Assembly (NCBI GenBank): GCA_003258725.1
Contig: QHMG01000007.1
Location: 53,431 to 117,430, forward strand
Direction: 5' to 3'
Length of the DNA stretch: 64,000 bases
Source of the DNA: Candidatus Melainabacteria bacterium
GTDB taxonomy: Bacteria > Cyanobacteriota > Vampirovibrionia > Gastranaerophilales > Gastranaerophilaceae
The number at the start of each line of letters is the position of its first letter. Positions within the stretch are counted from its first letter, which is position 1. The notes beneath the pieces were generated by a model. That model saw nothing but the letters and a program-made list of their open reading frames with translations, was not told the origin of the DNA and made no database searches. This document shows positions 18,475 to 26,141 of this stretch, piece after piece. Made by a program: the position numbers and the translations under genes.

Positions 18475-19302
18475 TTAATTAGATGAATTGATTAGCTCTG
18501 TTTTTATAGCATTAGGTATGTATCTCAACAAGTCAGATGCTAAAACCGAATATTCTGTTAAATCTTTACTTGCCAACTCACCCGCCAAACCATGTAAATA
18601 TACTGCCGTTTTTGCAGCTTCAAACGGTTTCAAACCTTGAGCTAAAAATCCTGCAATCATACCGCATAAAACATCACCACTACCAGCTTTTGCAAGTGCT
18701 GAATTACCCGTTTTATTGATATAAACATTTAATTTCTTTGAACAAATTATCGTATTGTGTAATTTTAAAACAGTCGTACACTTAAAGTTTAATGAAATTT
18801 CTGTTGCTGCATCCTCGGGATTATCAAGAATATCTTCAACTGGTCTTTCCAACAATCTTGAAGCCTCCTTAGGGTGTGGAGTTAAAATTAATTTATCGGG
18901 CAAGACTATTTTTTTAAATTTTGCTAACAAGTTAATTCCATCAGCATCTAAAACGACAGGCATGTCAAAAATTGCAAGTTCTGTCATAATTGATTTATAC
19001 ATCAAAATTGCTGGTGCTTCAGTTGAAAAACCACAACCAAAAGAAACAACGTCATAATTTTTAATAACATTCTTAACTTGTTTTATTGGAACTAAAACAA
19101 CATCAGGAGTCATAGATGCAACAGCTTGCAAAACGCTGGGGCAACTTGCTAAAGCAACATAACCACAACCAACCTTTAAAGCTGACATACTAGATAAAAA
19201 CGCAGCACCTGAAAAATTCGGGGAACCTGCAATATTCAACACTTTACCAAAAGTGCCTTTATGCGAGTTTTGTCTGCGCTCTGGAATCTTAATATTGTCC
19301 AT
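18475..19302 (-). CDS. nnrD: ADP-dependent NAD(P)H-hydrate dehydratase
   Basis: Repairs damaged NAD(P)H hydrates at the expense of ADP. 275 residues, ribokinase-like fold. Signatures: GTFGKVLNIAGSPNFSGAAFLSSMSALKVGCGYV at the N-terminus, DADGINLL, LTPHPKEASRLL, and the catalytic GSGDVLCGMIAGFLAQG near the C-terminus. The epimerase (NnrE) domain often fused in front is absent, so an NnrE would be elsewhere. It lies two bases downstream of trmL in one minus-strand run. Confidence 0.93.
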   Translation of the reverse strand: MDNIKIPERRQNSHKGTFGKVLNIAGSPNFSGAAFLSSMSALKVGCGYVALASCPSVLQAVASMTPDVVLVPIKQVKNVIKNYDVVSFGCGFSTEAPAILMYKSIMTELAIFDMPVVLDADGINLLAKFKKIVLPDKLILTPHPKEASRLLERPVEDILDNPEDAATEISLNFKCTTVLKLHNTIICSKKLNVYINKTGNSALAKAGSGDVLCGMIAGFLAQGLKPFEAAKTAVYLHGLAGELASKDLTEYSVLASDLLRYIPNAIKTELINSSN

Positions 19303-19304
19303 AA

Positions 19305-19772
19305 TTAACCTGCTTGTCTTATAGCCTCATATAAAACAATAGCAACTGAATTCGATAAATTCAAGCTCCTTTGACCTGCCTTCATGGGTATAGTTATTGA
19401 ATTGGCATCAGGTGCAAACAAAATATCCTCTGGAATACCTCTAGATTCAGGTCCAAATACCAAGAAGTCACCTTCTTTAAATTGTGTATCAAAATAAGAA
19501 ACTTTTGATTTTGTTGTCAAATAATAAAAGTTTGCATCTGGATTTTGAGCCTTCAATTCGTCAAGGGTATCAATTCTTGTGATATTAACACTATCCCAAT
19601 AGTCTAAACCTGCACGTTTTGTATATTTATCAGAAAGGGAAAAGCCCAATTTACCCACAAGATATAAATTTGCGCCAGTACAAGCACAAAGTCTTGCAAT
19701 ATTACCTGTATTTTGAGGAATTTCAGGTTCAAACAAAACTACATTAAACTTTTTTATATCCATTACTTCCAT
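19305..19772 (-). CDS. trmL: tRNA (cytidine(34)-2'-O)-methyltransferase
   Basis: SPOUT methyltransferase that 2'-O-methylates the wobble base of tRNA-Leu isoacceptors. 155 residues, the usual length. Motifs: FEPEIPQNTGNIARLCA, VFGPESRGIP and IPMKAGQRSLNLSNSVAIV, the knot that binds S-adenosylmethionine. Met1 and Met4 are both possible starts; the difference is three residues. It is tightly packed with the genes on both sides. Confidence 0.95.
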   Translation of the reverse strand: MEVMDIKKFNVVLFEPEIPQNTGNIARLCACTGANLYLVGKLGFSLSDKYTKRAGLDYWDSVNITRIDTLDELKAQNPDANFYYLTTKSKVSYFDTQFKEGDFLVFGPESRGIPEDILFAPDANSITIPMKAGQRSLNLSNSVAIVLYEAIRQAG

Positions 19773-19773
19773 A

Positions 19774-20388
19774 TTAATCTTCTTTTTTAAAGAATCTTCT
19801 TGATTCTAAAATTACAGGAATACCTCTTAATACACATAAGATGATTGCAATTTCTGCAGCAATAGCCGCAACTATAAGTAGGCAACAAGCTGTAAATTCT
19901 GGCATCTTTGGAACACAAGCTAAGATATACAATGCAAATGCAACAGCTTTAACAACTGCATAACCAATTTTCATAGGCTTAGCACCACATAACCACTGGC
20001 AAACAGGATCTTGAAGCATGCTGCCTTTGCCAAATGCGATCAAACCTTGTTCCATAGCAACACTTCTCAAACTATCTGTTACAACACCTCTTGTAACAGC
20101 GATTATAGGGAACAATACAGGAACTAATCCTAAGTGAGCCAACATAATCCAGTAGATATATTCTGCAATTCTGTCCCCCATAATATCTAAAACAGAACCT
20201 AATTTGCTTTCTTCATGAAATTTTCTTGCAACATAACCGTCTAAACCGTCTAATGCAAAAGCTATTACGGTTAAAGCAAACGCTAATAAATAAGCCTCAC
20301 TTGAGTTTTTGAAATACAACAAAGCTGCTGCAATAAATACAAAGAAAATTCTTGAAATACTTATAATATTTGCCATTTTAAACCTCAA
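19774..20388 (-). CDS. CDP-alcohol phosphatidyltransferase family protein
   Basis: Membrane enzyme of phospholipid synthesis that moves a phosphatidyl group from CDP-diacylglycerol to an alcohol. 204 residues, about six membrane helices. The family motif is present as DGLDGYVARKF followed by GSVLDIMGD, supplying the metal-binding aspartates. The acceptor (glycerol phosphate, inositol phosphate or another) cannot be read from the sequence. Met4 (MANIISISRIFF) is an alternative start closer to typical family N-termini. It abuts the oxidoreductase gene upstream. Confidence 0.87.
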   Translation of the reverse strand: MRFKMANIISISRIFFVFIAAALLYFKNSSEAYLLAFALTVIAFALDGLDGYVARKFHEESKLGSVLDIMGDRIAEYIYWIMLAHLGLVPVLFPIIAVTRGVVTDSLRSVAMEQGLIAFGKGSMLQDPVCQWLCGAKPMKIGYAVVKAVAFALYILACVPKMPEFTACCLLIVAAIAAEIAIILCVLRGIPVILESRRFFKKED

Positions 20389-21396
20389 TTATTGTTTCAA
20401 TCTAGACAAAGCAAAGTTACGTTCATCAAGTGATTTTAATTTATTTTCACCCAACATAATCTTTTCAGCTTCTTCTAAAATACTAACTACATTAAAGCCA
20501 TTTTCACCGTCAGAACGAGCTTTTCTACCAGATTCGCAACAAGTAATAAAGTGTTGACATTCAAGTTTCAAAGGTTCAATTTCCAAGTAATCAATTTTTA
20601 CATCAGTTGCTGAACCAGCTCTATTATTTTCAAATACTTGAAGTTTATTTTCTTGTAATGTATCATCTAAAATTGCTGTTTTTTTAGTACCACGAACCAA
20701 TAATCTAACGTGTTTCATTGGAGTTATCCAGCTATCAGAAATTTGACCGATTACGCCACCTTCAAATTCAATTGCCAAGTGCGTAATGTCCATAATCTCA
20801 TTTCTATCTGAAGAACAGCCTACTGCTGAAATTACGTGTTTTGGTTCTTTGCCAATTACATAAGACATCATAGAAACATCATGAGGCGCTAAATCCCACA
20901 TAACACTTCTGTCATTTTTAAAGTAGTTTACATTTAGTCTGTCACTTTGAGCATAAACAATATCACCTAAAGTTCCATCATCTACTAACATCTTCAATCT
21001 GTTTACAGCAGGGTGATATAACAATAAATGACCCACCATTAACACTAAACCTCTTTGCTCTGCAATTTCTTTCAAAGTTTGAGCTTCCTTTGCAGATGTT
21101 GAAATAGGTTTTTCAACATAAACGTGTCTGCCACTTTCTAAGAACATTTTAACAAATTTAAAGTGTGTGTGGCTTGGCGTAATTACAGCAACCGCAGTAA
21201 TTTCCGGATTATTCAAAATATCATTGAAATCTTTTGTTGTTTTTACATTCGGATATTGTTCTTTAACCTTAGCAAGATTTTCTTCATCTAAGTCACAAAC
21301 TGTATCTAAAACTTCTAAATTGTAGAAGTTACGAACAATATTTCTTCCCCATAGTCCGCAGCCCATAACTGCAATTCTTTGTTTTGTCATTGTCAT
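20389..21396 (-). CDS. Gfo/Idh/MocA-family oxidoreductase
   Basis: NAD(P)-dependent sugar or polyol dehydrogenase, 335 residues. N-terminal Rossmann fold (VMGCGLWGRNIVRNF) with the catalytic-lysine motif EKPIS near residue 95; the C-terminal alpha/beta domain contains DLAPHDVSMMSYV, whose His is usual in this family. This subgroup commonly oxidises nucleotide-linked amino sugars in surface polysaccharide pathways, but no such genes are adjacent, so the substrate is open. Confidence 0.9.
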   Translation of the reverse strand: MTMTKQRIAVMGCGLWGRNIVRNFYNLEVLDTVCDLDEENLAKVKEQYPNVKTTKDFNDILNNPEITAVAVITPSHTHFKFVKMFLESGRHVYVEKPISTSAKEAQTLKEIAEQRGLVLMVGHLLLYHPAVNRLKMLVDDGTLGDIVYAQSDRLNVNYFKNDRSVMWDLAPHDVSMMSYVIGKEPKHVISAVGCSSDRNEIMDITHLAIEFEGGVIGQISDSWITPMKHVRLLVRGTKKTAILDDTLQENKLQVFENNRAGSATDVKIDYLEIEPLKLECQHFITCCESGRKARSDGENGFNVVSILEEAEKIMLGENKLKSLDERNFALSRLKQ

Positions 21397-21417
21397 ATAT
21401 CCCTACTTTTTAATCAC

Positions 21418-21445
21418 AAAAGAGGATTATTTAACATCCTCTTTT
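21418..21445 (-). terminator. Terminator overlapping the stop of the 63-aa ORF
   Basis: A perfect 10-bp hairpin (arms 21418-21427 and 21436-21445, AAAAGAGGAT) with an 8-base loop. It contains the stop codon of the small gene downstream of rpsR, so it would end the rpsF-ssb-rpsR transcript. Confidence 0.7.
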
Positions 21446-21618
21446 ATGATAATTAAATTATTACTAATTTTCATTGCGCAAGTTGGAAGAACAACGTCAC
21501 TCAACCCGTCGGCAATGCTGATTATCTTACCTGCACCAAGAACGACTTCTTCGCCTTTGTAAATAAATGTATAATCAGTATCTCTATCAGATCTAATAGT
21601 TATTTTGTCCATAATCAT
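21427..21618 (-). CDS. Small hypothetical protein downstream of rpsR
   Basis: 63 residues, not recognised. It starts 15 bases after the rpsR stop on the same strand and ends inside a hairpin terminator, which is why I keep it as a gene. The sequence looks like a small beta-rich domain (DYTFIYKGEEVVLGAG, then CAMKISNNLIIIKED), with no membrane helix or cysteine pair. Met3 is an equally good start; the ribosome site (TAGAG) is weak. It could be a ribosome-associated or regulatory peptide by context only. Confidence 0.55.
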   Translation of the reverse strand: MIMDKITIRSDRDTDYTFIYKGEEVVLGAGKIISIADGLSDVVLPTCAMKISNNLIIIKEDVK

Positions 21619-21633
21619 TAACTCTATAAAATA

Positions 21634-21867
21634 TTAGTCAAAAACGTAATTGATAATTGATGCTTCTCTAGCTCTTTTGATAGCTTTAGCAATCATTCTT
21701 TGGTGTTCTGCACAGTTACCTGTAACACGACGTGGAATAATTTTGCCAGCTTCAGTTAAGTATCTTTTTAATTTTGCAGCATCTTTAAAGTCAATTGATT
21801 CTACGTGGTCAGCACAGAAACTGCAAGTTTTACGTTTTTTCTTATCGTTTAAGTCTTGTTTTGCCAT
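21634..21867 (-). CDS. rpsR: 30S ribosomal protein S18
   Basis: 77 residues; binds S6 on the 30S platform. Core motif LKRYLTEAGKIIPRRVTGNCAEHQRMIAKAIKRAR matches the S18 family. The N-terminal CSFCADH together with the Cys and His in GNCAEH could bind zinc, as in the zinc-containing form. It follows ssb in the usual rpsF-ssb-rpsR order. AAAGGA precedes the ATG. Confidence 0.97.
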   Translation of the reverse strand: MAKQDLNDKKKRKTCSFCADHVESIDFKDAAKLKRYLTEAGKIIPRRVTGNCAEHQRMIAKAIKRAREASIINYVFD

Positions 21868-21917
21868 TAATTTATCCTTTCTTATGCAAATTATACTTAA
21901 TTATTATTTTATACTTT

Positions 21918-22319
21918 TTAGAACGGAATTTCATCTTCGCCAATTAATTCATCTGGCATTTCGCTTTCTGAAAATTTAACGATATCTTCTGAAGCGTAGC
22001 TATCTGCAGGAGAGCCTGCCCCCATTACTTCAATTTCATTAGCGTCTATTTCAAAGATTTTTCTTTCTTTTCCGTTTTCATCTTTTACGTTAGCTGTTTG
22101 TAAAACACCATCGACAACAACTTTTGTTCCCTTTGATAGACTTGCAACAACTTCCGCTAAAGCAGTTCTTTTTGCGACAACCCTAATTAAAAGTTCTTCT
22201 TTATCGCCAATATTCAAAACAAAATTCGAAACAGAAGCTCCTGTTGAGGAGTAACCTGTTTGAGGATTTCTAAATACAGTTCCTGTTACTGTTGCTTTTG
22301 ATATTGATTTAACTGCCAT
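21918..22319 (-). CDS. ssb: Single-stranded DNA-binding protein
   Basis: 133 residues. N-terminal OB fold (ISKATVTGTVFRNPQTGYSSTGASVSNFVL) and a short acidic tail ending DEIPF, the tip that recruits repair and replication proteins. The linker is shorter than in most SSBs. It is encoded between rpsF and rpsR, as in many bacteria. The OB fold diverges somewhat from E. coli, but tail and context make the call safe. Confidence 0.93.
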   Translation of the reverse strand: MAVKSISKATVTGTVFRNPQTGYSSTGASVSNFVLNIGDKEELLIRVVAKRTALAEVVASLSKGTKVVVDGVLQTANVKDENGKERKIFEIDANEIEVMGAGSPADSYASEDIVKFSESEMPDELIGEDEIPF

Positions 22320-22330
22320 TTTGTATAGTC

Positions 22331-22630
22331 CTAAACTGATGCTTTTTCTTCAACAACTAACATTAAAGTTCTTAAAACATTATCATTTAATTTTAATGCT
22401 CTTTTGAAGTCAGCAACTTTGTCTGCATTCAAAGAAATTACAGAGTTTACCATAAAACCATCTCTAAATTTTTGAATGTCATAAGCTAATTTTTTACGAC
22501 CCATTTTATCTCTAGATTCTACTTTACCGCCTAATTCAGCTAAGTCTGAATCAACTTTTTCTAAAACTTTGTCAATTTCATCTGAATCTAAATTTGGCTT
22601 GAAAATTGTTAATAATTCGTATTTTCTCAT
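22331..22630 (-). CDS. rpsF: 30S ribosomal protein S6
   Basis: 99 residues; partner of S18. Begins MRKYELLTIFKPNLD and has GRKKLAYDIQKFRDGFMVN, the conserved centre of the family, ending without the acidic extension seen in E. coli. First gene of the rpsF-ssb-rpsR run, with an AAGGAG ribosome site. Confidence 0.97.
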   Translation of the reverse strand: MRKYELLTIFKPNLDSDEIDKVLEKVDSDLAELGGKVESRDKMGRKKLAYDIQKFRDGFMVNSVISLNADKVADFKRALKLNDNVLRTLMLVVEEKASV

Positions 22631-22688
22631 TTTTTCTCCTTAAAAAAATATTTCTAGTTATAATTTTATCTTATCATAAACAAAAAAA

Positions 22689-23540
22689 TTACAATAAGTA
22701 ATCTGCAAAAAAACAATATTCCGCAGGACCACTCATATAAACATCTTGTCTCATATCACCCAAAGAACCGCACCATTCAATGTTTAGAGCCCCTCCTAAC
22801 AAGTTAACTTTTACATTGTTATCTGTTAAGTTATTTAAAATTGACGCAACAACTGATGCGCATGCACCTGTTCCGCAAGCAAGAGTAATTCCGCAACCTC
22901 TTTCCCAAACTCTTAAGTCAATTTCATTGCGAGATTTAACTCTAATAAACTCTACATTTGTTTTTTCTGGAAAAATTTCATGGTGCTCAAACTTTGGTCC
23001 AACATTTTTTGCAAGTTCTAACAAGTCGCTGTCATCATGAACAAAAATAATGCAATGTGGATTTCCCATAGAAACAGCATTAATAGAATAAAACTTTCCA
23101 TCAACAATAATTTTTTGTTCTAAACACTTTGTAAGTTTGCAAGGCACTTGCTCTGGTACTAATACAGGTTTACCCATATTAACTTTAACAAGTCCGTTAT
23201 CCAGTAATAACGGTTTAATAATTCCTGCCAAAGTTTTTACAGTAAATTCTTTTTTATTCACTATTTTTTTATCATAAACGTACTTTGCAAAACATCTCAT
23301 TCCATTTCCGCACATTTGAGCAATAGAACCGTCAGAGTTAAAGAAATACCAAGAAATATCTGCATCAGCGCAGTCTGTTTTTGGAATAATCATTCCGTCT
23401 GCACCAACGCCAAAGTTTCTATCACAGATTTTTTTTGCTAAATCTGACATTTCCATATTTGTTTTTTCAAATTCTGAGTAATCAATTATGACAAAATCAT
23501 TGCCACAACCTTGCATTTTAGTTATTTTAATGGTATTCAT
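22689..23540 (-). CDS. dapF: Diaminopimelate epimerase
   Basis: Converts LL- to meso-diaminopimelate for lysine and peptidoglycan. 283 residues. The two catalytic cysteines are Cys77 (QMCGNGMRCFAKY) and Cys222 (LACGTGACASV). MQGCGNDFVIIDY and GVGADGM at the N-terminus are typical. Its presence means the organism makes meso-DAP peptidoglycan. Separated from rpsF by 58 bases and divergent from the membrane-protein gene to the right. Confidence 0.97.
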   Translation of the reverse strand: MNTIKITKMQGCGNDFVIIDYSEFEKTNMEMSDLAKKICDRNFGVGADGMIIPKTDCADADISWYFFNSDGSIAQMCGNGMRCFAKYVYDKKIVNKKEFTVKTLAGIIKPLLLDNGLVKVNMGKPVLVPEQVPCKLTKCLEQKIIVDGKFYSINAVSMGNPHCIIFVHDDSDLLELAKNVGPKFEHHEIFPEKTNVEFIRVKSRNEIDLRVWERGCGITLACGTGACASVVASILNNLTDNNVKVNLLGGALNIEWCGSLGDMRQDVYMSGPAEYCFFADYLL

Positions 23541-23596
23541 AAATCGAGTTTAACACAAAATTTTTGATTAGCAAAATTTTAATAAGGAGTAATATT

Positions 23597-24931
23597 ATGA
23601 TTAAGGCTTTAATTGATATCTTTTCACCAAAAGGCGAAATTACAGGAAGCGGATTTGCAGTAAATTACTTAATTTTAAGAATGATTTACTTTATTTTAAC
23701 CTTCACCTCTACTTATATATTATTTAATGCAAATCAAGACATTCCATTTTTTGGAATATTAAATATAGTCTTTTTAATTCTAGTTTTATTCATTGAACTA
23801 ATTATATTGTTTAACTTTAAGAAAAGATTGTTGAACATTTGCGGAATACTTTGGATTTCAATACTTTTAGCAGCTGTTTTTACCTTTGTTGCCGAATTTG
23901 CAATCACATTATTTTTTAACCAATGGTTCTTAATTGCCTCAAGTTTACACTTGATTATAATCCCGATTATCGTTGCTATACTTCCACCTAAAGGTGCGGA
24001 TTTAAAAGAATATTGGCTTGATTTTAAAAACAAAACAATTGCAATTCTAAAATACCCTGTAACTATTTGTGCAATTGCTTTTATCATTGGTTTAATCGTA
24101 CTTAACCAATTGTCAATAGTTCACAATAATAAAATAGTAAAATTAAACTCAGAAAATGCGGAAAAACTTGTTATAAACCCTCTTTCAAACTACACCTACA
24201 AAAGCGTAGAAGAAATTACAAACATTCGTAAAAAATACGTTGCAACATCAATTTTCAAAAACGAAACTTATGAACCAGATATCAGCGTATTTGGTCAAAT
24301 GCAAGACAAAAAAGCGTGGTGGGGAATTGATCATATAATTTGTTATGATGAGAAACAAAATACTAACATCAGAAAAGAAGGTTTGTCTGAAGAAAGTCGA
24401 TTTATAAACAATCCAAATATGTTGCTGGGCGTACTTGTTAGCCAAATATTTGAAAGAACTCCGGATTTAAAATCTTTATGCAAAGACAAAGCCTTGCAAA
24501 TGATTCCGACAAGCATAACTTATGATAAAAAATATAGGCTAATTACCGCTACATACAAGGCTACACCTAACTTTATGAAACAATTTGGCAAAAAAGGTCA
24601 CATCAAATTTTTATTAACAGGTTTGAATGCTCGAGACTTTGGCTATAAATACGCATATGCCATTGATACTGTCAACATAGCGTTCAATCCTGCTTATTCA
24701 ATAAAAGAAAACTCTATTGATTACGGTATCGTTAAGTTTGAAGACCATATTGCACTTGGAAAAGCCTGTGAAGTTGACGGAGGTTGCAACAACACGACTC
24801 CTTATCAACCAGCGTTAGAGTTTATAATTATGAAGTTGCCTGCAGAGCTGACTATTTCACTATGGAAGCACAAACCTATGTACAAAAATCAACCAGCTAG
24901 CATGTACTACAAGATTAAATTTGAGCAATAA
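23597..24931 (+). CDS. Membrane protein of unknown function (444 aa)
   Basis: Not recognised. The start at 23597 has an AAGGAG site 7 bases upstream; an in-frame TTG at 23564 would read through that site and is rejected. The N-terminal 170 residues hold four or five membrane helices separated by short loops; a soluble domain of about 250 residues follows, with a Cys-containing motif (GKACEVDGGCNNTTPYQPA) near the C-terminus. The motif may be exported and disulfide-bonded. Monocistronic, with a hairpin about 100 bases downstream. Confidence 0.78.
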   Translation: MIKALIDIFSPKGEITGSGFAVNYLILRMIYFILTFTSTYILFNANQDIPFFGILNIVFLILVLFIELIILFNFKKRLLNICGILWISILLAAVFTFVAEFAITLFFNQWFLIASSLHLIIIPIIVAILPPKGADLKEYWLDFKNKTIAILKYPVTICAIAFIIGLIVLNQLSIVHNNKIVKLNSENAEKLVINPLSNYTYKSVEEITNIRKKYVATSIFKNETYEPDISVFGQMQDKKAWWGIDHIICYDEKQNTNIRKEGLSEESRFINNPNMLLGVLVSQIFERTPDLKSLCKDKALQMIPTSITYDKKYRLITATYKATPNFMKQFGKKGHIKFLLTGLNARDFGYKYAYAIDTVNIAFNPAYSIKENSIDYGIVKFEDHIALGKACEVDGGCNNTTPYQPALEFIIMKLPAELTISLWKHKPMYKNQPASMYYKIKFEQ

Positions 24932-25025
24932 ATATAGGCTAAAAGCATTGCTGAGTCTGTCGGCACAGGATTTTTTGTTTATAAAGTCAATGATTATACG
25001 TATTTCGGTTATATTTGTCCGTAAA

Positions 25026-25053
25026 AAAGCGTACGTAAAAATACGTACGTTTT
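25026..25053 (+). terminator. Hairpin with self-complementary arms, probable terminator
   Basis: Arms CGTACGTA (25030-25037) and TACGTACG (25042-25049) around an AAAA loop, flanked by AAA/TTT. Each arm is itself nearly palindromic. The T-run is short, so termination efficiency is uncertain. The rest of the 24932-25204 gap holds only the palindromic repeat listed next. Confidence 0.5.
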
Positions 25054-25131
25054 AAGTCAGTTGTTTTTTACAAATAAAATTTTGTACAATTGAGATGGCG
25101 ATAGCTGTTTTAAAATTTTATTTTTTCTCGG

Positions 25132-25176
25132 AAACTTTATGAAATTCTGAAACGAGTTCAGAATGACATAAAGTTT
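25132..25176. repeat. Dispersed palindromic repeat, copy 1
   Basis: Core ATTCTGAAACGAGTTCAGAATGACA at 25144-25168, an 8-bp inverted repeat (ATTCTGAA/TTCAGAAT) around ACGAG. Here it is nested in an outer 10-bp inverted repeat (AAACTTTATG at 25132-25141 with 25167-25176). The same core recurs at 35270-35294 with one base changed. Probably an intergenic REP-like or hairpin element. Confidence 0.75.
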
Positions 25177-25204
25177 TATATTCAATTTAATGTTCCCCTA
25201 ATAA

Positions 25205-26107
25205 TTACAAAACTTCTTCTACGAAATAGCGGGGACGTTTTTTTGTTTCTTTATTAATCTTTGCAATATATTCCCCAATAACACCAATTGCAACTAATTG
25301 AAGTCCACCCAAGAACCACAGTGTAAAAATTAGCAATGATTTTACCAACATTAACAGGCTAAACACCATTACAGTAAGTCCTAGAACCCATATCATACGG
25401 ATTGGGTCAAGTGTAAATGCAGTTATTCCATCTATTGCTAGTTCAAAAGAGCTATTAAATGAGAACTTTGGAGTTCCGCCAAGTCTTGTTTTTCGTTCAT
25501 AATTCACTACTGTATACTTTTTAGTAAGCCCTGTTGTCAAAGCTCTTAAAAATAGATTAGTTTCTTTATATTCAGACAAGCGCTCTAGACAAGTTCGTTT
25601 CAACAATCTAAATTCTGAATGATTTTCAATAACATTCACACCCATAAATCGCATTAGCTTATAAAATACAGAAGCTGTAAATTTTTTCATAAAATTATCA
25701 GTTTTTCTGTCGTTATGAACACCGAAAACTGCCTCATAGCCTTCGTTCATCTTATCAATAAAGGTTTCTATTTTTTCAATATCGTCTTGTAAATCTACAT
25801 CTAGAGTGATTATAGCATCGACATTTTCCACCTTAGCTTGCATTATACCTGCAAAAATAGCGCTTTGTTGTCCGACATTCACAGCCAAACGTAAACCTTT
25901 AACGTGTTCATTAGAGTTATGAAGTTCTGCGATTTTAGCCCAAGTATCATCATCAGAGCCATCATCAACAAATAAAATTCTACTATCAGCTGAAAGTTTG
26001 CCGTTTTCAATAAGTCTATTTAAGACATCATCTAGCAAACTTACTGATTTTTCAATCAACTCACCTTCATTATATGCAGGCAAAATTAACCAAACTTTAC
26101 TTTTCAT
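25205..26107 (-). CDS. Family 2 glycosyltransferase (membrane-anchored, DPM1/GtrB-like)
   Basis: 300 residues. GT-A domain at 1-220 with LPAYNEGELIEKSV, VDDGSDDDTW and the metal-binding DVDLQDD; two C-terminal membrane helices (about 235-285). This arrangement is typical of enzymes that load a sugar onto undecaprenyl or dolichyl phosphate, making a donor for GT-C enzymes. The divergent neighbour, 34 bases away, is a polytopic GT-C-like membrane protein that could use such a lipid-linked sugar. The sugar is unknown. Confidence 0.92.
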   Translation of the reverse strand: MKSKVWLILPAYNEGELIEKSVSLLDDVLNRLIENGKLSADSRILFVDDGSDDDTWAKIAELHNSNEHVKGLRLAVNVGQQSAIFAGIMQAKVENVDAIITLDVDLQDDIEKIETFIDKMNEGYEAVFGVHNDRKTDNFMKKFTASVFYKLMRFMGVNVIENHSEFRLLKRTCLERLSEYKETNLFLRALTTGLTKKYTVVNYERKTRLGGTPKFSFNSSFELAIDGITAFTLDPIRMIWVLGLTVMVFSLLMLVKSLLIFTLWFLGGLQLVAIGVIGEYIAKINKETKKRPRYFVEEVL

Positions 26108-26141
26108 ATCTACTCCATATTTCTTATGATATAGTTAGTAT

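Noticed and set aside
18755..19057. Plus-strand 100-codon frame inside nnrD
   Set aside because: Antisense shadow of a confidently identified gene.
23564..23596. Upstream TTG start of the 444-aa membrane protein
   Set aside because: The frame would read through the AAGGAG ribosome site of the ATG at 23597.
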